Origin: Planktomarina sp.
GTDB taxonomy: Bacteria; Pseudomonadota; Alphaproteobacteria; Rhodobacterales; Rhodobacteraceae
Direction: 5' to 3'
Length of the DNA: 56,199 nt
NCBI GenBank assembly: GCA_017856985.1
Contig: JAFMEA010000008.1
Span: forward strand, 1-56,199
The notes under the pieces were generated by a model. It saw nothing but the letters and a program-made list of their open reading frames with translations. It was not told the origin of the DNA and made no database searches. The stretch's first letter is position 1. Each line of letters opens with the position of its first letter. The position numbers were made by a program, and so were the translations under genes. This document shows, piece by piece, positions 9,254 to 20,603 of this stretch.

Positions 9254-11059
9254 CTAAAATGTTCTGACCTTTGGCGCAATTCTGTCCAAAGAAATGCCAC
9301 CATCATCTTCAGCGGTGAGCGTCTCGGTTATTACTGGTCGACTACTAAGCACCACGCTAGATAAGTCCACATGGGCAATCGTGTGAACTCTCCAGTTAGT
9401 ATCGTCACGCTCATTAAAATCTTCATGGGCATGGGCGCCTCGGCTTTCTTTGCGTGCTTCCGCCCCAACAATTGTAGCAAGGGCGTTTGGCATTAAGTTG
9501 GTAAGCTCTAGGGTTTCCATTAAATCCGAGTTCCAAACTAAAGTTCTATCCGTTACATTGATGTCATCCATTTTTTTCGCAATCACAGTCATTTTATTTA
9601 CGCCTTCGGCCAATGTGGCCGATGTGCGAAAAACGGCTGCGTCCGCTTGCATGGTTTTTTGCATTTCAAGTCGCAAATCAGCTGTTGGTATGGCACCCTT
9701 GGCGTGACGCAATTCATCAAAACGTTCAAACGCTTTGTCCACTGAGGTAGTATTTATGGATGCTGGTGGTAATTTTTTATTTACAGTCTTTCCAGCACGT
9801 ATCGCGGCAGCTCTGCCAAAAACTACTAAATCAATCAATGAATTTGAGCCTAACCTATTGGCACCATGTACTGAGGCACAACCCGCCTCACCTACAGCCA
9901 TTAAACCAGGAACAATCGCGTTTGGACTTTTTGCATTAGGGTTCAGAACCTCACCCCAGTAGTTAGTAGGAATTCCACCCATATTATAATGTACCGTAGG
10001 CAGAACTGGAATTGGTTCTTTTGTAACATCAACGCCTGCAAAAATCTTTGCTGACTCAGATATGCCAGGAAGACGTTCAGCCAGAGCTTCTGGTTGGAGG
10101 TGGCTTAGATTAAGATATATGTGATCACCACCCGAGCCAACGCCACGGCCCTCTCTAATTTCCATTGTCATGCAACGAGATACATAATCGCGGGGCGCCA
10201 GGTCTTTATAATTTGGTGCGTAGCGTTCCATGAAACGTTCATCTTCAGAATTACTTAAGAAGCCCCCCTCACCTCGCGCTCCTTCAGTAATCAAGCATCC
10301 AGATCCATAAATCCCAGTCGGATGAAATTGTACAAATTCCATATCCTGCAACGCCAGCCCCGCACGCGCCACCATACCACCACCATCACCAGTGCATGTG
10401 TGAGCAGATGTTGCGCTAAAATAAGCACGCCCATATCCACCAGTTGCCAGAACCACTGTCTTAGCATTAAAAACGTGCATTGTCCCATCATCAAGTTTCC
10501 AGCACACAACCCCTTGGCAGGTACCATCATCGGACATGATCAAATCAATCGCAAAATATTCAATATAAAATTCAGCATTATTCTTCAAAGACTGGCCATA
10601 AAGTGTGTGAAGAATAGCGTGTCCAGTTCGGTCTGCTGCCGCACAGGTCCGTTGTACTGGAGGGCCTTCACCAAATTCTGTGGTGTGGCCACCGAACGGT
10701 CTTTGGTAAATTGTACCCTCCTCGGTTCGCGAAAAAGGTACACCATAGTGCTCAAGTTCGTATACGGCCTTTGGAGCCTCACGAGCCAGATACTCCATAG
10801 CGTCCGTGTCACCCAGCCAATCAGATCCCTTCACAGTGTCATACATGTGCCACTGCCAATTGTCCGGACCCATATTGCCCAGGCTCGCCGCAATCCCACC
10901 TTGAGCTGCAACTGTATGCGAGCGTGTTGGAAAAACTTTAGTTACACATGCAGTTTTTAATCCCTGCTCAGCCATGCCTAACGTGGCACGGAGACCTGCG
11001 CCACCTGCCCCAATTACAACAACGTCATAATCGTGCTTTTCATATTCATATGCAGCCAT
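9254..11059 (-). CDS. sdhA: Succinate dehydrogenase flavoprotein subunit
   Basis: 601 aa. It oxidises succinate to fumarate. The N-terminal [17 protein letters not shown] binds FAD, and the covalent-FAD His lies in [22 protein letters not shown] and [21 protein letters not shown] form the dicarboxylate site. I chose the ATG at 11059 ([12 protein letters not shown]) because AAGGAT precedes it and it matches family N-termini. The frame stays open upstream to 11155, but that part overlaps sdhD and is not protein-like for SdhA. Confidence 0.98.
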   Translation of the reverse strand: MAAYEYEKHDYDVVVIGAGGAGLRATLGMAEQGLKTACVTKVFPTRSHTVAAQGGIAASLGNMGPDNWQWHMYDTVKGSDWLGDTDAMEYLAREAPKAVYELEHYGVPFSRTEEGTIYQRPFGGHTTEFGEGPPVQRTCAAADRTGHAILHTLYGQSLKNNAEFYIEYFAIDLIMSDDGTCQGVVCWKLDDGTMHVFNAKTVVLATGGYGRAYFSATSAHTCTGDGGGMVARAGLALQDMEFVQFHPTGIYGSGCLITEGARGEGGFLSNSEDERFMERYAPNYKDLAPRDYVSRCMTMEIREGRGVGSGGDHIYLNLSHLQPEALAERLPGISESAKIFAGVDVTKEPIPVLPTVHYNMGGIPTNYWGEVLNPNAKSPNAIVPGLMAVGEAGCASVHGANRLGSNSLIDLVVFGRAAAIRAGKTVNKKLPPASINTTSVDKAFERFDELRHAKGAIPTADLRLEMQKTMQADAAVFRTSATLAEGVNKMTVIAKKMDDINVTDRTLVWNSDLMETLELTNLMPNALATIVGAEARKESRGAHAHEDFNERDDTNWRVHTIAHVDLSSVVLSSRPVITETLTAEDDGGISLDRIAPKVRTF

Positions 11060-11076
11060 AAATAAATCCTTAATAT

Positions 11077-11412
11077 TTAGAGTGCCAAACGCGCAAAAGA
11101 GAAGAATACAAGCGCAATGGATAAATATGAAATAGATGACGTGAGAAACATCCAAAGCTTTCGGGACGAGCCATCTACATAATCCTCTATCAAAGTGACC
11201 ACACCACTCTTAAAATGCATCAACACGACAACTAACGTCACAGTTGAAATTATAGCCGGGAAAGGTCGCGAAAAATGGCTTGTCACAACCTCATAATTCT
11301 CACCAATTATGGGCCCAATAGTGACGACGAACACGGGCATCAGAATTAAAAGAACTAAAGACGAGATCGTCATTTCTAAAAAATGTCGCGTTCCTGACTT
11401 TCCACCACTCAT
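11077..11412 (-). CDS. sdhD: Succinate dehydrogenase membrane anchor subunit
   Basis: 111 aa with three hydrophobic helices. GTRHFLEM at the N-terminus and [15 protein letters not shown] in helix 2 match SdhD, where His contributes to heme b ligation. It anchors the SdhAB dimer and forms the quinone site with SdhC. It lies 17 bp upstream of sdhA and 41 bp downstream of sdhC. Confidence 0.92.
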   Translation of the reverse strand: MSGGKSGTRHFLEMTISSLVLLILMPVFVVTIGPIIGENYEVVTSHFSRPFPAIISTVTLVVVLMHFKSGVVTLIEDYVDGSSRKLWMFLTSSISYLSIALVFFSFARLAL

Positions 11413-11453
11413 TTAGTTCTCTCCTTTAATACTGTATAAAAGGTCACACTTCT

Positions 11454-11843
11454 TTATCCTTTTAACAGCCAAATAGTAAGTAAGCTCAGGATGAAAGACC
11501 CAAACATCATCGCCCAGCCCATTGCCTCAGCCACCTTCAAGCCTAAACCGCGGCCACTGTCCCAAATCAGGTGCCTCAGCCCCCCAAGGGCGTGATAGCA
11601 AAGAGCCCAAAGCGACAAGGCCATAACAAGGTTACCAAACCAACTTGTTATGATAAAGTTTATTACACCAAATGCTGTCGGGCCAATTGCCGCGCCTAAC
11701 ACCCACCCAACCAATAGCAATGTTGAAATTAACAATGCATTTCCAGTAATTCTTATAAAAATTGAAGAAATTGACGTAATTTGTGGTCGGTATATTGTAA
11801 GATGAGGTGATAGCGGGCGCTTACCTCGTTCGACATCAGCCAT
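11454..11843 (-). CDS. sdhC: Succinate dehydrogenase cytochrome b556 subunit
   Basis: 129 aa, three transmembrane helices. The N-terminal RGKRPLSPHLTIYR and the heme-ligand segment YHALGGLRHLIWDSG are diagnostic. The ATG at 11843 (MADVERGKRPLSPHL) follows GAAGGA; a TTG at 11864 is the upstream alternative and is less likely. It is the first gene of sdhCDAB. Confidence 0.96.
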   Translation of the reverse strand: MADVERGKRPLSPHLTIYRPQITSISSIFIRITGNALLISTLLLVGWVLGAAIGPTAFGVINFIITSWFGNLVMALSLWALCYHALGGLRHLIWDSGRGLGLKVAEAMGWAMMFGSFILSLLTIWLLKG

Positions 11844-12043
11844 TTTAATTTCCTTCTCGAACAATATCTTTTGAACTAGTTCGTTGTTGCCATGATCAAC
11901 CCTTGAATACTACCTCACAAACAAAATTTATCTCGTTAGAAAAGCTAAACAGATACATTTTATTAGCGATAAAAAATTTAAAAAGTCAGCTCGAATTATT
12001 TAACTTTCTTGTATGCTAAACTTCTAATTAAAACAGAAAACTA

Positions 12044-13069
12044 TTATACTGGGACAAATGCCCAATAATCTAGGTCAAGAAAAACATCATCGTAATATTT
12101 ATTATTCTCATCTCGCAACAACCCAACTGCGCCTTTCGTAGCAACTAACCTTAGTCTAATCGCACCAATTGATGAAATACGCGTCTGAGCGGAATCGAGG
12201 ACTTCACTCCAAGCGTAAATAGTGTCGCCAGCAAAACAAGGATTGGCGTGGGATCCACCATTTATTGCAGCAATAATTTGCATGTTAGCCAACCCATTAT
12301 ACGATAGTGCACGAGCCATTGAAATCACATGGCCTCCATAAATAAGTCGCCGTCCATCGCTCCGTGCCGTTGTGTCAAAATGAACCTTAGCATTATTCTG
12401 CCACAATCGCGTTGCCATTACATGCTCTGATTCAGTAACCGTCACACCGTCTGCGTGGTCAATAATTTCACCTATCTGGTAATCATTTAAAACGTATGAG
12501 CTGCCTGAAAGTACTTTATTATATGAGTCAAAATTTAGGCTTTCTGGTATGGATAACTCACTGGCTGCGAGAACATTTTTTAATTTTGGAACAATTGTTT
12601 TAAAAGAAACGTCCGTTGGTCCTTTTTTGCGCACCATCACCCAGCGAACAAATGAAATTACCATTGTATTTTTTTGATTAAAGCCCTCTGTTTTAACCCA
12701 TACAACGCCAGTTTTACCGCTAGAGTTTTGCTTTAATCCAATTACGGTAGATCTAGCTCGCAAGGTGTCACCGGGGTAGACTGCAGCAAGCCAGCGCGTT
12801 TCAGCATATCCCAAGTTAGCGACAGCATTAATTGAAACATCAGGAACCGATTTTCCAAAGACAATGTGAAATACAATAAGATCATCAATTGGGCTTGATT
12901 TTAGACCGCAAGATTGGGCGAATAAATCTGAAGAGTAGAGAGCGTGCCGTGAAGGATAAAGAGCATGATACAGGGCCCTTTCTCCAGAACCAAGAGTCCT
13001 TGGGCAAGCATGGTCGATCACCTGTCCAATGGAATAATCCTCAAAAAAGCGACCTGTATTAGTTTTCAT
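12044..13069 (-). CDS. mch: Mesaconyl-CoA hydratase (beta-methylmalyl-CoA dehydratase), MaoC family
   Basis: 341 aa built of two MaoC-like hot-dog halves, starting FFEDYSIGQVIDHACPRTL and, in the second half, YQIGEIIDHADGVTVTESEH. Length and motifs (GERALYHALYPSRHAL; the FGKSVPDVSINAVANLGYAE stretch; KVHFDTTARSDGRRLIYGGHV) match the ethylmalonyl-CoA pathway enzyme that hydrates mesaconyl-C1-CoA to beta-methylmalyl-CoA. The ATG at 13069 has TTGGAGAT before it; a TTG at 13075 is the alternative. A CoA-lyase gene of the CitE family sits directly upstream on the same strand, supporting a shared pathway. Confidence 0.85.
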   Translation of the reverse strand: MKTNTGRFFEDYSIGQVIDHACPRTLGSGERALYHALYPSRHALYSSDLFAQSCGLKSSPIDDLIVFHIVFGKSVPDVSINAVANLGYAETRWLAAVYPGDTLRARSTVIGLKQNSSGKTGVVWVKTEGFNQKNTMVISFVRWVMVRKKGPTDVSFKTIVPKLKNVLAASELSIPESLNFDSYNKVLSGSSYVLNDYQIGEIIDHADGVTVTESEHVMATRLWQNNAKVHFDTTARSDGRRLIYGGHVISMARALSYNGLANMQIIAAINGGSHANPCFAGDTIYAWSEVLDSAQTRISSIGAIRLRLVATKGAVGLLRDENNKYYDDVFLDLDYWAFVPV

Positions 13070-13245
13070 TACCAATCTCCAAGAAACAAGTTAAAATAAT
13101 TGATAACGAAAAACCTCTCTACGCTACCCTAAAGCAATTATAAGGGGCCCTAACACTTGTAAAACCAAATAAAATATCGGTCAATTTCAAAAGTATGATT
13201 AACTATTTAATAGAATTTATGCACACTGTTATTAATTACGGTTTG

Positions 13246-14118
13246 TTATCTCGTTCTCTCCATATCCAAAATTACCTCCGACTTTTCTATCGTGGCGCGC
13301 GCGGTCTCAATATGCAAGTTTTCAACAATTTTACCGTCTACTACCGCTACGCCTTCTCCATTTAGGGACGCCTCTTTAAAGGCCTCTATCTGCCGGTGCG
13401 CCAGCTCTATTTCTGTGGGACTTGGTGAGAACACATTGTTAACGATATCTACCTGTGCTGGATGTATTAGCGTCTTTCCATCAAATCCCAAATCTCGTCC
13501 CTGAACAGCTTCAAGCATTAATCCCGCATCATCTTTAAATGCGTTAAAGACTCCATCCAAAATAATTATACCTGCTGCCTTTGCAGCTAATATACTTAAG
13601 CCAAGGGCAGTGAGCATGGGACTACGCGTTGAATCAAAACGGACGTTGAGATCCTTGGCAAGATCATTTGTGCCCATAACCATGCCATCCAACTCCGGAC
13701 AATCTGCTATTTCAACAGCATTTAAAATTCCCCTTGGGGTTTCCATCATTGCCCAAATTTTTGTTTTATTTAAACTTTCATACTTGGACATCTCCAAGCG
13801 CAGTTCCAAAACTTTTTTTGCTGTATCAACTTTTGGGAGTAGGACAACGTCAGGAGAGGTGCCTGCAACTGCAACTATATCAGAAAAACCCCATGGCGTT
13901 TCAAGAGAGTTTATCCGCACGATTTTTGTGCGTCGCCCATATCCCCCAACTAAAAGCTGTTGAACTAAGGTAGCTCTTGCAGAAACTTTCTCAGTGACAG
14001 CTACTGCGTCCTCTAAATCGAAGATAATAGCATCAGCGGGTATATTCCGGGCTTTATTTAGCGCACCTTCTCGGCCACCAGGAATATACAATACGGAACG
14101 GTAGGGGCGCGAAATCAT
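13246..14118 (-). CDS. CitE-like CoA-ester lyase/thioesterase (malyl-CoA / beta-methylmalyl-CoA type)
   Basis: 290 aa of the HpcH/HpaI aldolase-citrate lyase family. RSVLYIPGGREGALNKA opens the barrel. The metal-binding segments ADAIIFDLEDAVA, MMETPRGILNA and MGTNDLAKDLN follow, then GFDGKTLIHPAQVDIVN. Family members act on malyl-CoA, beta-methylmalyl-CoA or citramalyl-CoA. The sequence style is closer to CitE and (3S)-malyl-CoA thioesterase (Mcl2) than to Mcl1, so lyase versus thioesterase is open. The ATG at 14118 follows ATGAGG; the longer frame to 14172 has no support. With mch downstream it suggests the ethylmalonyl-CoA route. Confidence 0.82.
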   Translation of the reverse strand: MISRPYRSVLYIPGGREGALNKARNIPADAIIFDLEDAVAVTEKVSARATLVQQLLVGGYGRRTKIVRINSLETPWGFSDIVAVAGTSPDVVLLPKVDTAKKVLELRLEMSKYESLNKTKIWAMMETPRGILNAVEIADCPELDGMVMGTNDLAKDLNVRFDSTRSPMLTALGLSILAAKAAGIIILDGVFNAFKDDAGLMLEAVQGRDLGFDGKTLIHPAQVDIVNNVFSPSPTEIELAHRQIEAFKEASLNGEGVAVVDGKIVENLHIETARATIEKSEVILDMERTR

Positions 14119-15322
<1,204 letters not shown>

Positions 15323-15497
15323 AAAAATGTGGCCGTAGTTTTATATGAAAATTCATTTTGCATATATTAGTGTTTTATCAATAAGTCATTTTAACTCTAT
15401 TAATAATTCAAATAAAAAACATTTAGACTATTTATGAATTATAAAATTAAAACATGGCGTTAATCAGCGAATAAAGTAGGTAAACCCAAAAAAAATA

Positions 15498-15866
15498 TTA
15501 TTCATCATCATATTTGTCACGCTGGTCTAAAAAGATCTTTAGCGCCCTAATACCTGGAGAACTAAAAAGCCCTAAACCACCTCCTAAAACTATCAAAAAA
15601 GCAGGCACTGTTTCATTTGCTAAAAATCCAAATATCGCTACTAAAAACAGTAGTAAAATAAATGTCAGTGTTTTGTATTCTCCTACATCGAAGTACACCG
15701 AATCCAACCGGGGTTTTAAAAATGTCGACAATGCAGGCTCAACGTAGTTTGTCGAATATCCTGAAATTAAAGCCAGTATGAACGTAAGCATTAGACTAAT
15801 CCCACTATTATAATTCTTAAATGTTGAATACCATGCTTCGAAGGTCAACGACATGCAAGACAACAT
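15498..15866 (-). CDS. Small membrane protein of unknown function
   Basis: 122 aa with three hydrophobic segments: [37 protein letters not shown], and ETVPAFLIVLGGGLGLF. It ends in a charged tail, LDQRDKYDDE. No family is recognised. Start codons compete: TTG at 15869, ATG at 15866 and ATG at 15854, none with a good ribosome binding site. It lies between mdh and pyrC on the opposite strand, so it is probably a single-gene transcript. The amino-acid composition is protein-like and the frame is intact. Confidence 0.6.
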   Translation of the reverse strand: MLSCMSLTFEAWYSTFKNYNSGISLMLTFILALISGYSTNYVEPALSTFLKPRLDSVYFDVGEYKTLTFILLLFLVAIFGFLANETVPAFLIVLGGGLGLFSSPGIRALKIFLDQRDKYDDE

Positions 15867-16002
15867 CAAAGGTAAACATTCGCCCGATTGTAATTGCCTC
15901 TAGGTAGCTAATAAATCTTCATACTAAAACGTTCATCAAAAATATATCTAAAATACTAAAAATTGTCTGGCAGGCAGTTGTTGGCATCGTTAGAGAAGAT
16001 GC

Positions 16003-17043
16003 ATGAAAAACACGCTAACCATTACCCAACCCGATGATTGGCATCTCCACCTTCGTGATGGAGCGCTTCTAGCCGCAGTAGTGCCTGAAAGTGCACGTGA
16101 TTTTGGGCGCGCACTTATAATGCCTAATCTAAATACCCCAGTAATCACTTATAAAGACGCGGTGGCTTACAGGGGCCGCATAAAAGACGCCCTGCCCAAT
16201 GGGTCCCCTTTCAAACCATTAATGACTTTATACCTAACGGAAAAAACAGATCCTAATGATGTTAAAAAAGCCTATGATTCTGGAATAGTTATAGCCGCAA
16301 AGCTCTATCCCGCAGGTGCTACAACCAATTCAGCGCTTGGAATAGTAAACTTTGAAAAATTGCAACCTGTTTTGGAATGTATGGCGGATATAGGTATGCC
16401 GATGTGCGTACATGGTGAGGTAACTAGCCATGAGGTTGATATTTTTGATCGTGAGGCTGTGTTTATTGATAAAGTTCTAGATCCGCTGCGGCGACGGTTG
16501 CCGAGTTTAAAAGTTGTCATGGAACACATTACAACTGCTGAGGGAGCGGCTTATGCTCGGTCCGACCCAGGTAAATTAGCAGCAACAATAACAACGCACC
16601 ATTTAATGATAAATCGTAATAATATTTTGGCCGACGGCATTCGTCCACACTACTATTGTCTGCCAATACCCAAACGCGAGAAACACCGACTTTGTTTAAT
16701 TGAAGCTGCTACCAGTGGTAATTCATGTTATTTTTTGGGAACTGATAGCGCGCCACACCTGAATAAAAGCAAAGAGAGTAGTTGTGGCTGCGCTGGCATT
16801 TATACAGCTAGCAATAGTATACCCTGCCTCGCCGAGGTTTTTGACCGTGCTAACGCTTTAGATAAGTTGGAGGGCTTCACCTCAATTTTTGGAGCTAATT
16901 TTTATGGCCTGTCGCCAAATAAAAGAAAAATTACTTTAAATAAAGATTTACCAGTAATATTTCCGCAGCAAATTAAAACTGATGACGGCCCCATAACTCT
17001 TTTCAATCCAAATATTGATATCCACTGGAAAGTAACAAGTTAA
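16003..17043 (+). CDS. pyrC: Dihydroorotase (PyrC type)
   Basis: 346 aa, the length of the E. coli-type homodimeric enzyme. It cyclises carbamoyl aspartate to dihydroorotate. Zinc ligands: HLHLRDG near residue 15; the carboxylated Lys in [13 protein letters not shown]; His residues in MCVHGEV and VVMEHITT; and the Asp in [14 protein letters not shown] precedes the ATG. pyrE follows 28 bp later, forming a pyrimidine pair. Confidence 0.97.
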   Translation: MKNTLTITQPDDWHLHLRDGALLAAVVPESARDFGRALIMPNLNTPVITYKDAVAYRGRIKDALPNGSPFKPLMTLYLTEKTDPNDVKKAYDSGIVIAAKLYPAGATTNSALGIVNFEKLQPVLECMADIGMPMCVHGEVTSHEVDIFDREAVFIDKVLDPLRRRLPSLKVVMEHITTAEGAAYARSDPGKLAATITTHHLMINRNNILADGIRPHYYCLPIPKREKHRLCLIEAATSGNSCYFLGTDSAPHLNKSKESSCGCAGIYTASNSIPCLAEVFDRANALDKLEGFTSIFGANFYGLSPNKRKITLNKDLPVIFPQQIKTDDGPITLFNPNIDIHWKVTS

Positions 17044-17071
17044 ACAAGAAAAATAGGAGTAATACTTTCGA

Positions 17072-17749
17072 ATGATAACTGGAAACTTTCCCGAACGTGA
17101 AGAGATAGCCCAATTAACGGCTCGAATGCTTCTTGAAATAAATGCAATAAACTTTAATGCTATTGAACCTTTCACTCTAGCCTCAGGCAAGCCATCACCC
17201 ACATATATTGACTGTAGAAAATTAATTTCCTTTCCTCGTATTCGCAGCACGCTGATGGACTTTTTAACTATTACCGTGATGCGTAATGTCGGTTTTGAAA
17301 GCTTTGACAATATCGCTGGCGGTGAAACGGCAGGCATTCCATTTGGAGCTCTGGTTGCAGAACGCATGGCTTTGCCGATGACTTACGTACGAAAAAAAGC
17401 AAAGGGTTACGGCAAAAATGCAAGAATTGAAGGTGTCATGAGTAAAGGCCAACGGGTCCTCTTAGTAGAAGACCTTACCACAGATGGTGGCTCCAAGATT
17501 TCATTTGTGAACGCCATTCGGGAAACTGGAGCAACTTGCGCGCATACAGCAGTAATTTTTTATTATGGGATCTTCCCTGAAACAGAAATAATATTGGAAA
17601 AACATGGTATTAAACTACATTCCTTATGTACATGGTGGGATGTTCTAGCTGAAGCCAAAAACCAGAATGTATTTGATAAAAACACATTACTTGAAGTTAC
17701 GTCTTTCCTTAACTCTCCAGAATCTTGGCAAAAAAAACATATGAAGTAA
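17072..17749 (+). CDS. pyrE: Orotate phosphoribosyltransferase
   Basis: 225 aa. It joins orotate and PRPP to give [26 protein letters not shown] is the N-terminal substrate segment, [15 protein letters not shown] and [17 protein letters not shown] (the flexible Lys loop) follow, and the PRPP-binding motif reads [17 protein letters not shown] lies about 14 bp before the ATG, a long spacing. It is the second gene of a pyrC-pyrE unit. Confidence 0.97.
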   Translation: MITGNFPEREEIAQLTARMLLEINAINFNAIEPFTLASGKPSPTYIDCRKLISFPRIRSTLMDFLTITVMRNVGFESFDNIAGGETAGIPFGALVAERMALPMTYVRKKAKGYGKNARIEGVMSKGQRVLLVEDLTTDGGSKISFVNAIRETGATCAHTAVIFYYGIFPETEIILEKHGIKLHSLCTWWDVLAEAKNQNVFDKNTLLEVTSFLNSPESWQKKHMK

Positions 17750-17984
17750 TACATAAATGTCTGGATATGTCTGTGGATGCTTTGTGGACAATTTATCCTA
17801 ATTTTAAAATAATTAATCAAAATATTCCAAATAAACCTAGCAGCCTACCAGATATTGTATATTTTATATAATATTTTCAGAAAAAAGGCTCAAACTGCGT
17901 CTTATCCACATATTTTACGCTAAATTGTTATGTATAGCCAAATAGATTATCTTATTTTAGACACTGGTTGTGAGGGAGAAGTCT
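17750..17984 (+). promoter_or_regulatory. DnaA-box-containing, AT-rich region before dnaB
   Basis: The 235-bp spacer holds an exact DnaA box TTATCCACA at 17902-17910 and a one-mismatch box in reverse orientation (TTGTCCACA, 17791-17783). A weaker two-mismatch copy lies beside it (GCATCCACA, 17780-17772). Between them lies a very AT-rich stretch (about 17800-17880). It probably includes the dnaB promoter. DnaA control, or an origin-like element, is inference. Confidence 0.45.
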
Positions 17985-19478
17985 ATGAACGAAGTTTCTA
18001 CGCTGACATCATTGAAAGCACCCTCTGATGTTTCAATTGACGTTCCCCATTCTATAGAGGCAGAACAGCAGCTTTTAGGTGCGCTGCTGACAAATAATGA
18101 CCTCTATGATCGTATATCGTCAGTTATAAACTCGCATCATTTCTATGATCCAGTCCATGCCAGAATTTTTGAAATAGCAAGCGCTCGTATCACAACCAAT
18201 AAACTTGCAAGTCCCGTTACTTTGAAAGCATTTTTAGCAGAGGATGCAGGGTTAACCGAGTTGGGAGGGGCTTCTTATCTGATAAGGCTTGCTGGAGCTG
18301 CAATCTCTACCTTTGCAGTCCGCGACTATGCAGAAATGATCTATGACTTGGCAATTCGCCGCGAATTGATATCTGTTGGGAACGATATTGCCGCAAAAGC
18401 CGCCAGAGTAGATGTCGAGAGCCCACCTAAAGAACAAATAGTTGAAGCAGAGCAGGAGCTTTATAGGCTAGCCGATCAAGGAGAAACAAAGCAAGGCTTT
18501 CAATCGTTCCTAATGGCAGTGACAGATGCTGTGAAGGTAGCAAACGCAGCTTACCAGAGAGAAGGTGGTCTAGCTGGTGTCGCGACTGGTCTCACAGATT
18601 TAGATAAAAAACTTGGTGGCCTTCATCAATCTGACTTACTTATTTTGGCCGGACGACCCTCAATGGGTAAAACATCTTTAGCAACAAATATAGCTTTCAA
18701 TATCGCTCGAGCATATAAAAAGGGTATAACAGCGTCTGGTGAAGAAGGGGCAATCGATGGTGGCGTGGTTGGGTTTTTTAGTCTTGAAATGTCCGCTGAG
18801 CAATTGGCAACACGAATTTTATCAGAAGTAGCAGAGATCCCATCAAACCAGATTAGACGTGGCGATTTCACCGAAAATGAATTCCGGCGTATTGTCGATG
18901 CTGCTAAAGAGTTAGAGGCGGCACCGCTATTTATAGATGACACACCCGCCCTGCCCATTAGCCAGCTCGCAGCTCGCGCGCGTCGACTAAAACGCACGCA
19001 TGGCCTAGACGCGTTATTCGTTGATTACCTACAATTAGTACGAGGCGCCGGTCGTACAGAAAACCGAGTAAATGAAATATCAGAAATAACTATGGGTTTA
19101 AAAGCAATTGCAAAAGAATTGAATATTCCGGTGATTGCGCTGTCCCAGCTATCGCGGCAAGTAGAAAACCGGGAAGACAAGCGCCCCCAACTTTCTGATC
19201 TTCGCGAGTCTGGTTCGATCGAGCAAGACTCTGATGTGGTCATGTTTGTATTTCGTGAGGAATATTATAAAGAACGTGAAAAGCCAGGAGACAATGAACT
19301 TGACAAGATGGTGATCTGGCAGGAAGAAATGGAGCGGCTTCATGGCAGGGCCGAAGTTGTTATCGGAAAGCAGCGGCATGGTCCCATTGGAAGCGTTGAG
19401 CTCAGTTTTGAGGGCCAATTTACCCGTTTTGGAAATATAGCAAAGCCGTGGCAACAAGAAAAAGACAATCAATTCTGA
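17985..19478 (+). CDS. dnaB: Replicative DNA helicase DnaB
   Basis: 497 aa. The N-terminal DnaB domain starts VPHSIEAEQQLLGALL. The RecA-like motor has Walker A GRPSMGKTSLATNIA, H2 region FFSLEMSAEQLATR, Walker B ALFVDYLQLVRG, and the H4 loop LSQLSRQVENREDKRPQLSDLRESGSIEQD in two contiguous parts. It unwinds DNA at the fork and loads primase. GAGGGAG lies before the ATG at 17985; the GTG at 17970 would place this ribosome binding site inside the gene. Confidence 0.98.
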   Translation: MNEVSTLTSLKAPSDVSIDVPHSIEAEQQLLGALLTNNDLYDRISSVINSHHFYDPVHARIFEIASARITTNKLASPVTLKAFLAEDAGLTELGGASYLIRLAGAAISTFAVRDYAEMIYDLAIRRELISVGNDIAAKAARVDVESPPKEQIVEAEQELYRLADQGETKQGFQSFLMAVTDAVKVANAAYQREGGLAGVATGLTDLDKKLGGLHQSDLLILAGRPSMGKTSLATNIAFNIARAYKKGITASGEEGAIDGGVVGFFSLEMSAEQLATRILSEVAEIPSNQIRRGDFTENEFRRIVDAAKELEAAPLFIDDTPALPISQLAARARRLKRTHGLDALFVDYLQLVRGAGRTENRVNEISEITMGLKAIAKELNIPVIALSQLSRQVENREDKRPQLSDLRESGSIEQDSDVVMFVFREEYYKEREKPGDNELDKMVIWQEEMERLHGRAEVVIGKQRHGPIGSVELSFEGQFTRFGNIAKPWQQEKDNQF

Positions 19479-19557
19479 TGACAACTTTTTTTAAATTTTT
19501 ATAAGAATATCTTATAATGTGCTTGACCCACCACCAGAAGCGAGATCACAAGTTGAG

Positions 19558-20601
19558 ATGAGCACCGGTAACCTTACAATCAACCTTAAAGGTATTTCAA
19601 ACAATTGGACTGCCCTAGATCAACTAAGCGCAATCAACGTAGAAACCGCAGCGGTAGTCAAGGCAGATGGATACGGCTTAGATGCAGCCCGAGTGGCACA
19701 TGCGCTTTATCATGCAGGTGTTCGACAGTTTTTTGTGGCTGCGGCTGAAGAAGCCGCCGCGATCCGGATGGAGTTAACAGACGATGTGAATATTTTCGTA
19801 TTTTCAGGTCATATGCGTGGAGACACTGAGATAATCCATGACCTAAATTTGATACCATTGTTGAATTCATTTACTCAGCTTACGCGCCACGTTGAGACCC
19901 TACCCGGTCATCCATTTGGCATACAGCTTGACACTGGAATGAACAGATTGGGCATGGAGCTATTAGAGTGGGAGGCTGTCCGCGAAATGGTGCTCACACT
20001 AAAACCTGAGTTAGTGATAAGTCACCTAGCATGTGCCGACCAACCAGATCACCCTATGAACAAAAAACAACTTAAAATTTTTCAATCCATGACTGATGGA
20101 TTAAACCTGAAACGCTCTCTCTCTGCAACGGGTGGAATTCTATTGGGTCCCGAGTATCATTTTGATATGACACGCCCTGGAATAGGCCTTTACGGTGGTG
20201 CGCCATTCTCAGACGCAGGCCAAGTAGTACAATTATCCCTGCCAATCATTCAAATACGCGATGTAGAAATTGGCGAAACAGTGGGATATGGTTGCACGTG
20301 GCAAGCTGAAGTTCCCTCGCGTATTGCAACCGTAGCGGCAGGTTATGCTGACGGACTAATGCGATCAATTTCGCCCAACGGAAGTCTTTGGGCAGGCGAT
20401 AATATCTGCAAGATAGTTGGTCGTATCTCTATGGACATGGTCGGGGTAGACATAACAAATTTAGACTATGAGCCAAATGATCTTGAGATAATTGGCAAAC
20501 ATCAAAATATCGATGACCTTGCAGGGATGGCAGGAACTATTGGCTACGAAATACTTACTTCCTTGGGTTCACGCTATAACCGGCGATATGTGAGCAAATA
20601 A
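19558..20601 (+). CDS. alr: Alanine racemase
   Basis: 347 aa, PLP enzyme making D-alanine for peptidoglycan. The PLP lysine is in AAVVKADGYGLDAARVA, the second catalytic base Tyr is in TVGYGCTWQA, and RPGIGLYGGAPF and GRISMDMVGVDIT are family signatures. I chose the ATG at 19558, which gives STGNLTINLKGISNNW as in relatives. The frame extends to a GTG at 19519 with little support. mlaE starts 2 bp after the stop. Confidence 0.95.
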   Translation: MSTGNLTINLKGISNNWTALDQLSAINVETAAVVKADGYGLDAARVAHALYHAGVRQFFVAAAEEAAAIRMELTDDVNIFVFSGHMRGDTEIIHDLNLIPLLNSFTQLTRHVETLPGHPFGIQLDTGMNRLGMELLEWEAVREMVLTLKPELVISHLACADQPDHPMNKKQLKIFQSMTDGLNLKRSLSATGGILLGPEYHFDMTRPGIGLYGGAPFSDAGQVVQLSLPIIQIRDVEIGETVGYGCTWQAEVPSRIATVAAGYADGLMRSISPNGSLWAGDNICKIVGRISMDMVGVDITNLDYEPNDLEIIGKHQNIDDLAGMAGTIGYEILTSLGSRYNRRYVSK

Positions 20602-20603
20602 AA

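Noticed and set aside
10322-10960. Plus-strand open frame of 212 codons
   Set aside because: It is the shadow of sdhA on the other strand; its translation is rich in Cys, His and Arg without any domain.
11060-11155. 96-nt upstream extension of sdhA with a hydrophobic N-terminus
   Set aside because: It overlaps sdhD, and the ATG at 11059 has a ribosome binding site and the usual SdhA N-terminus.
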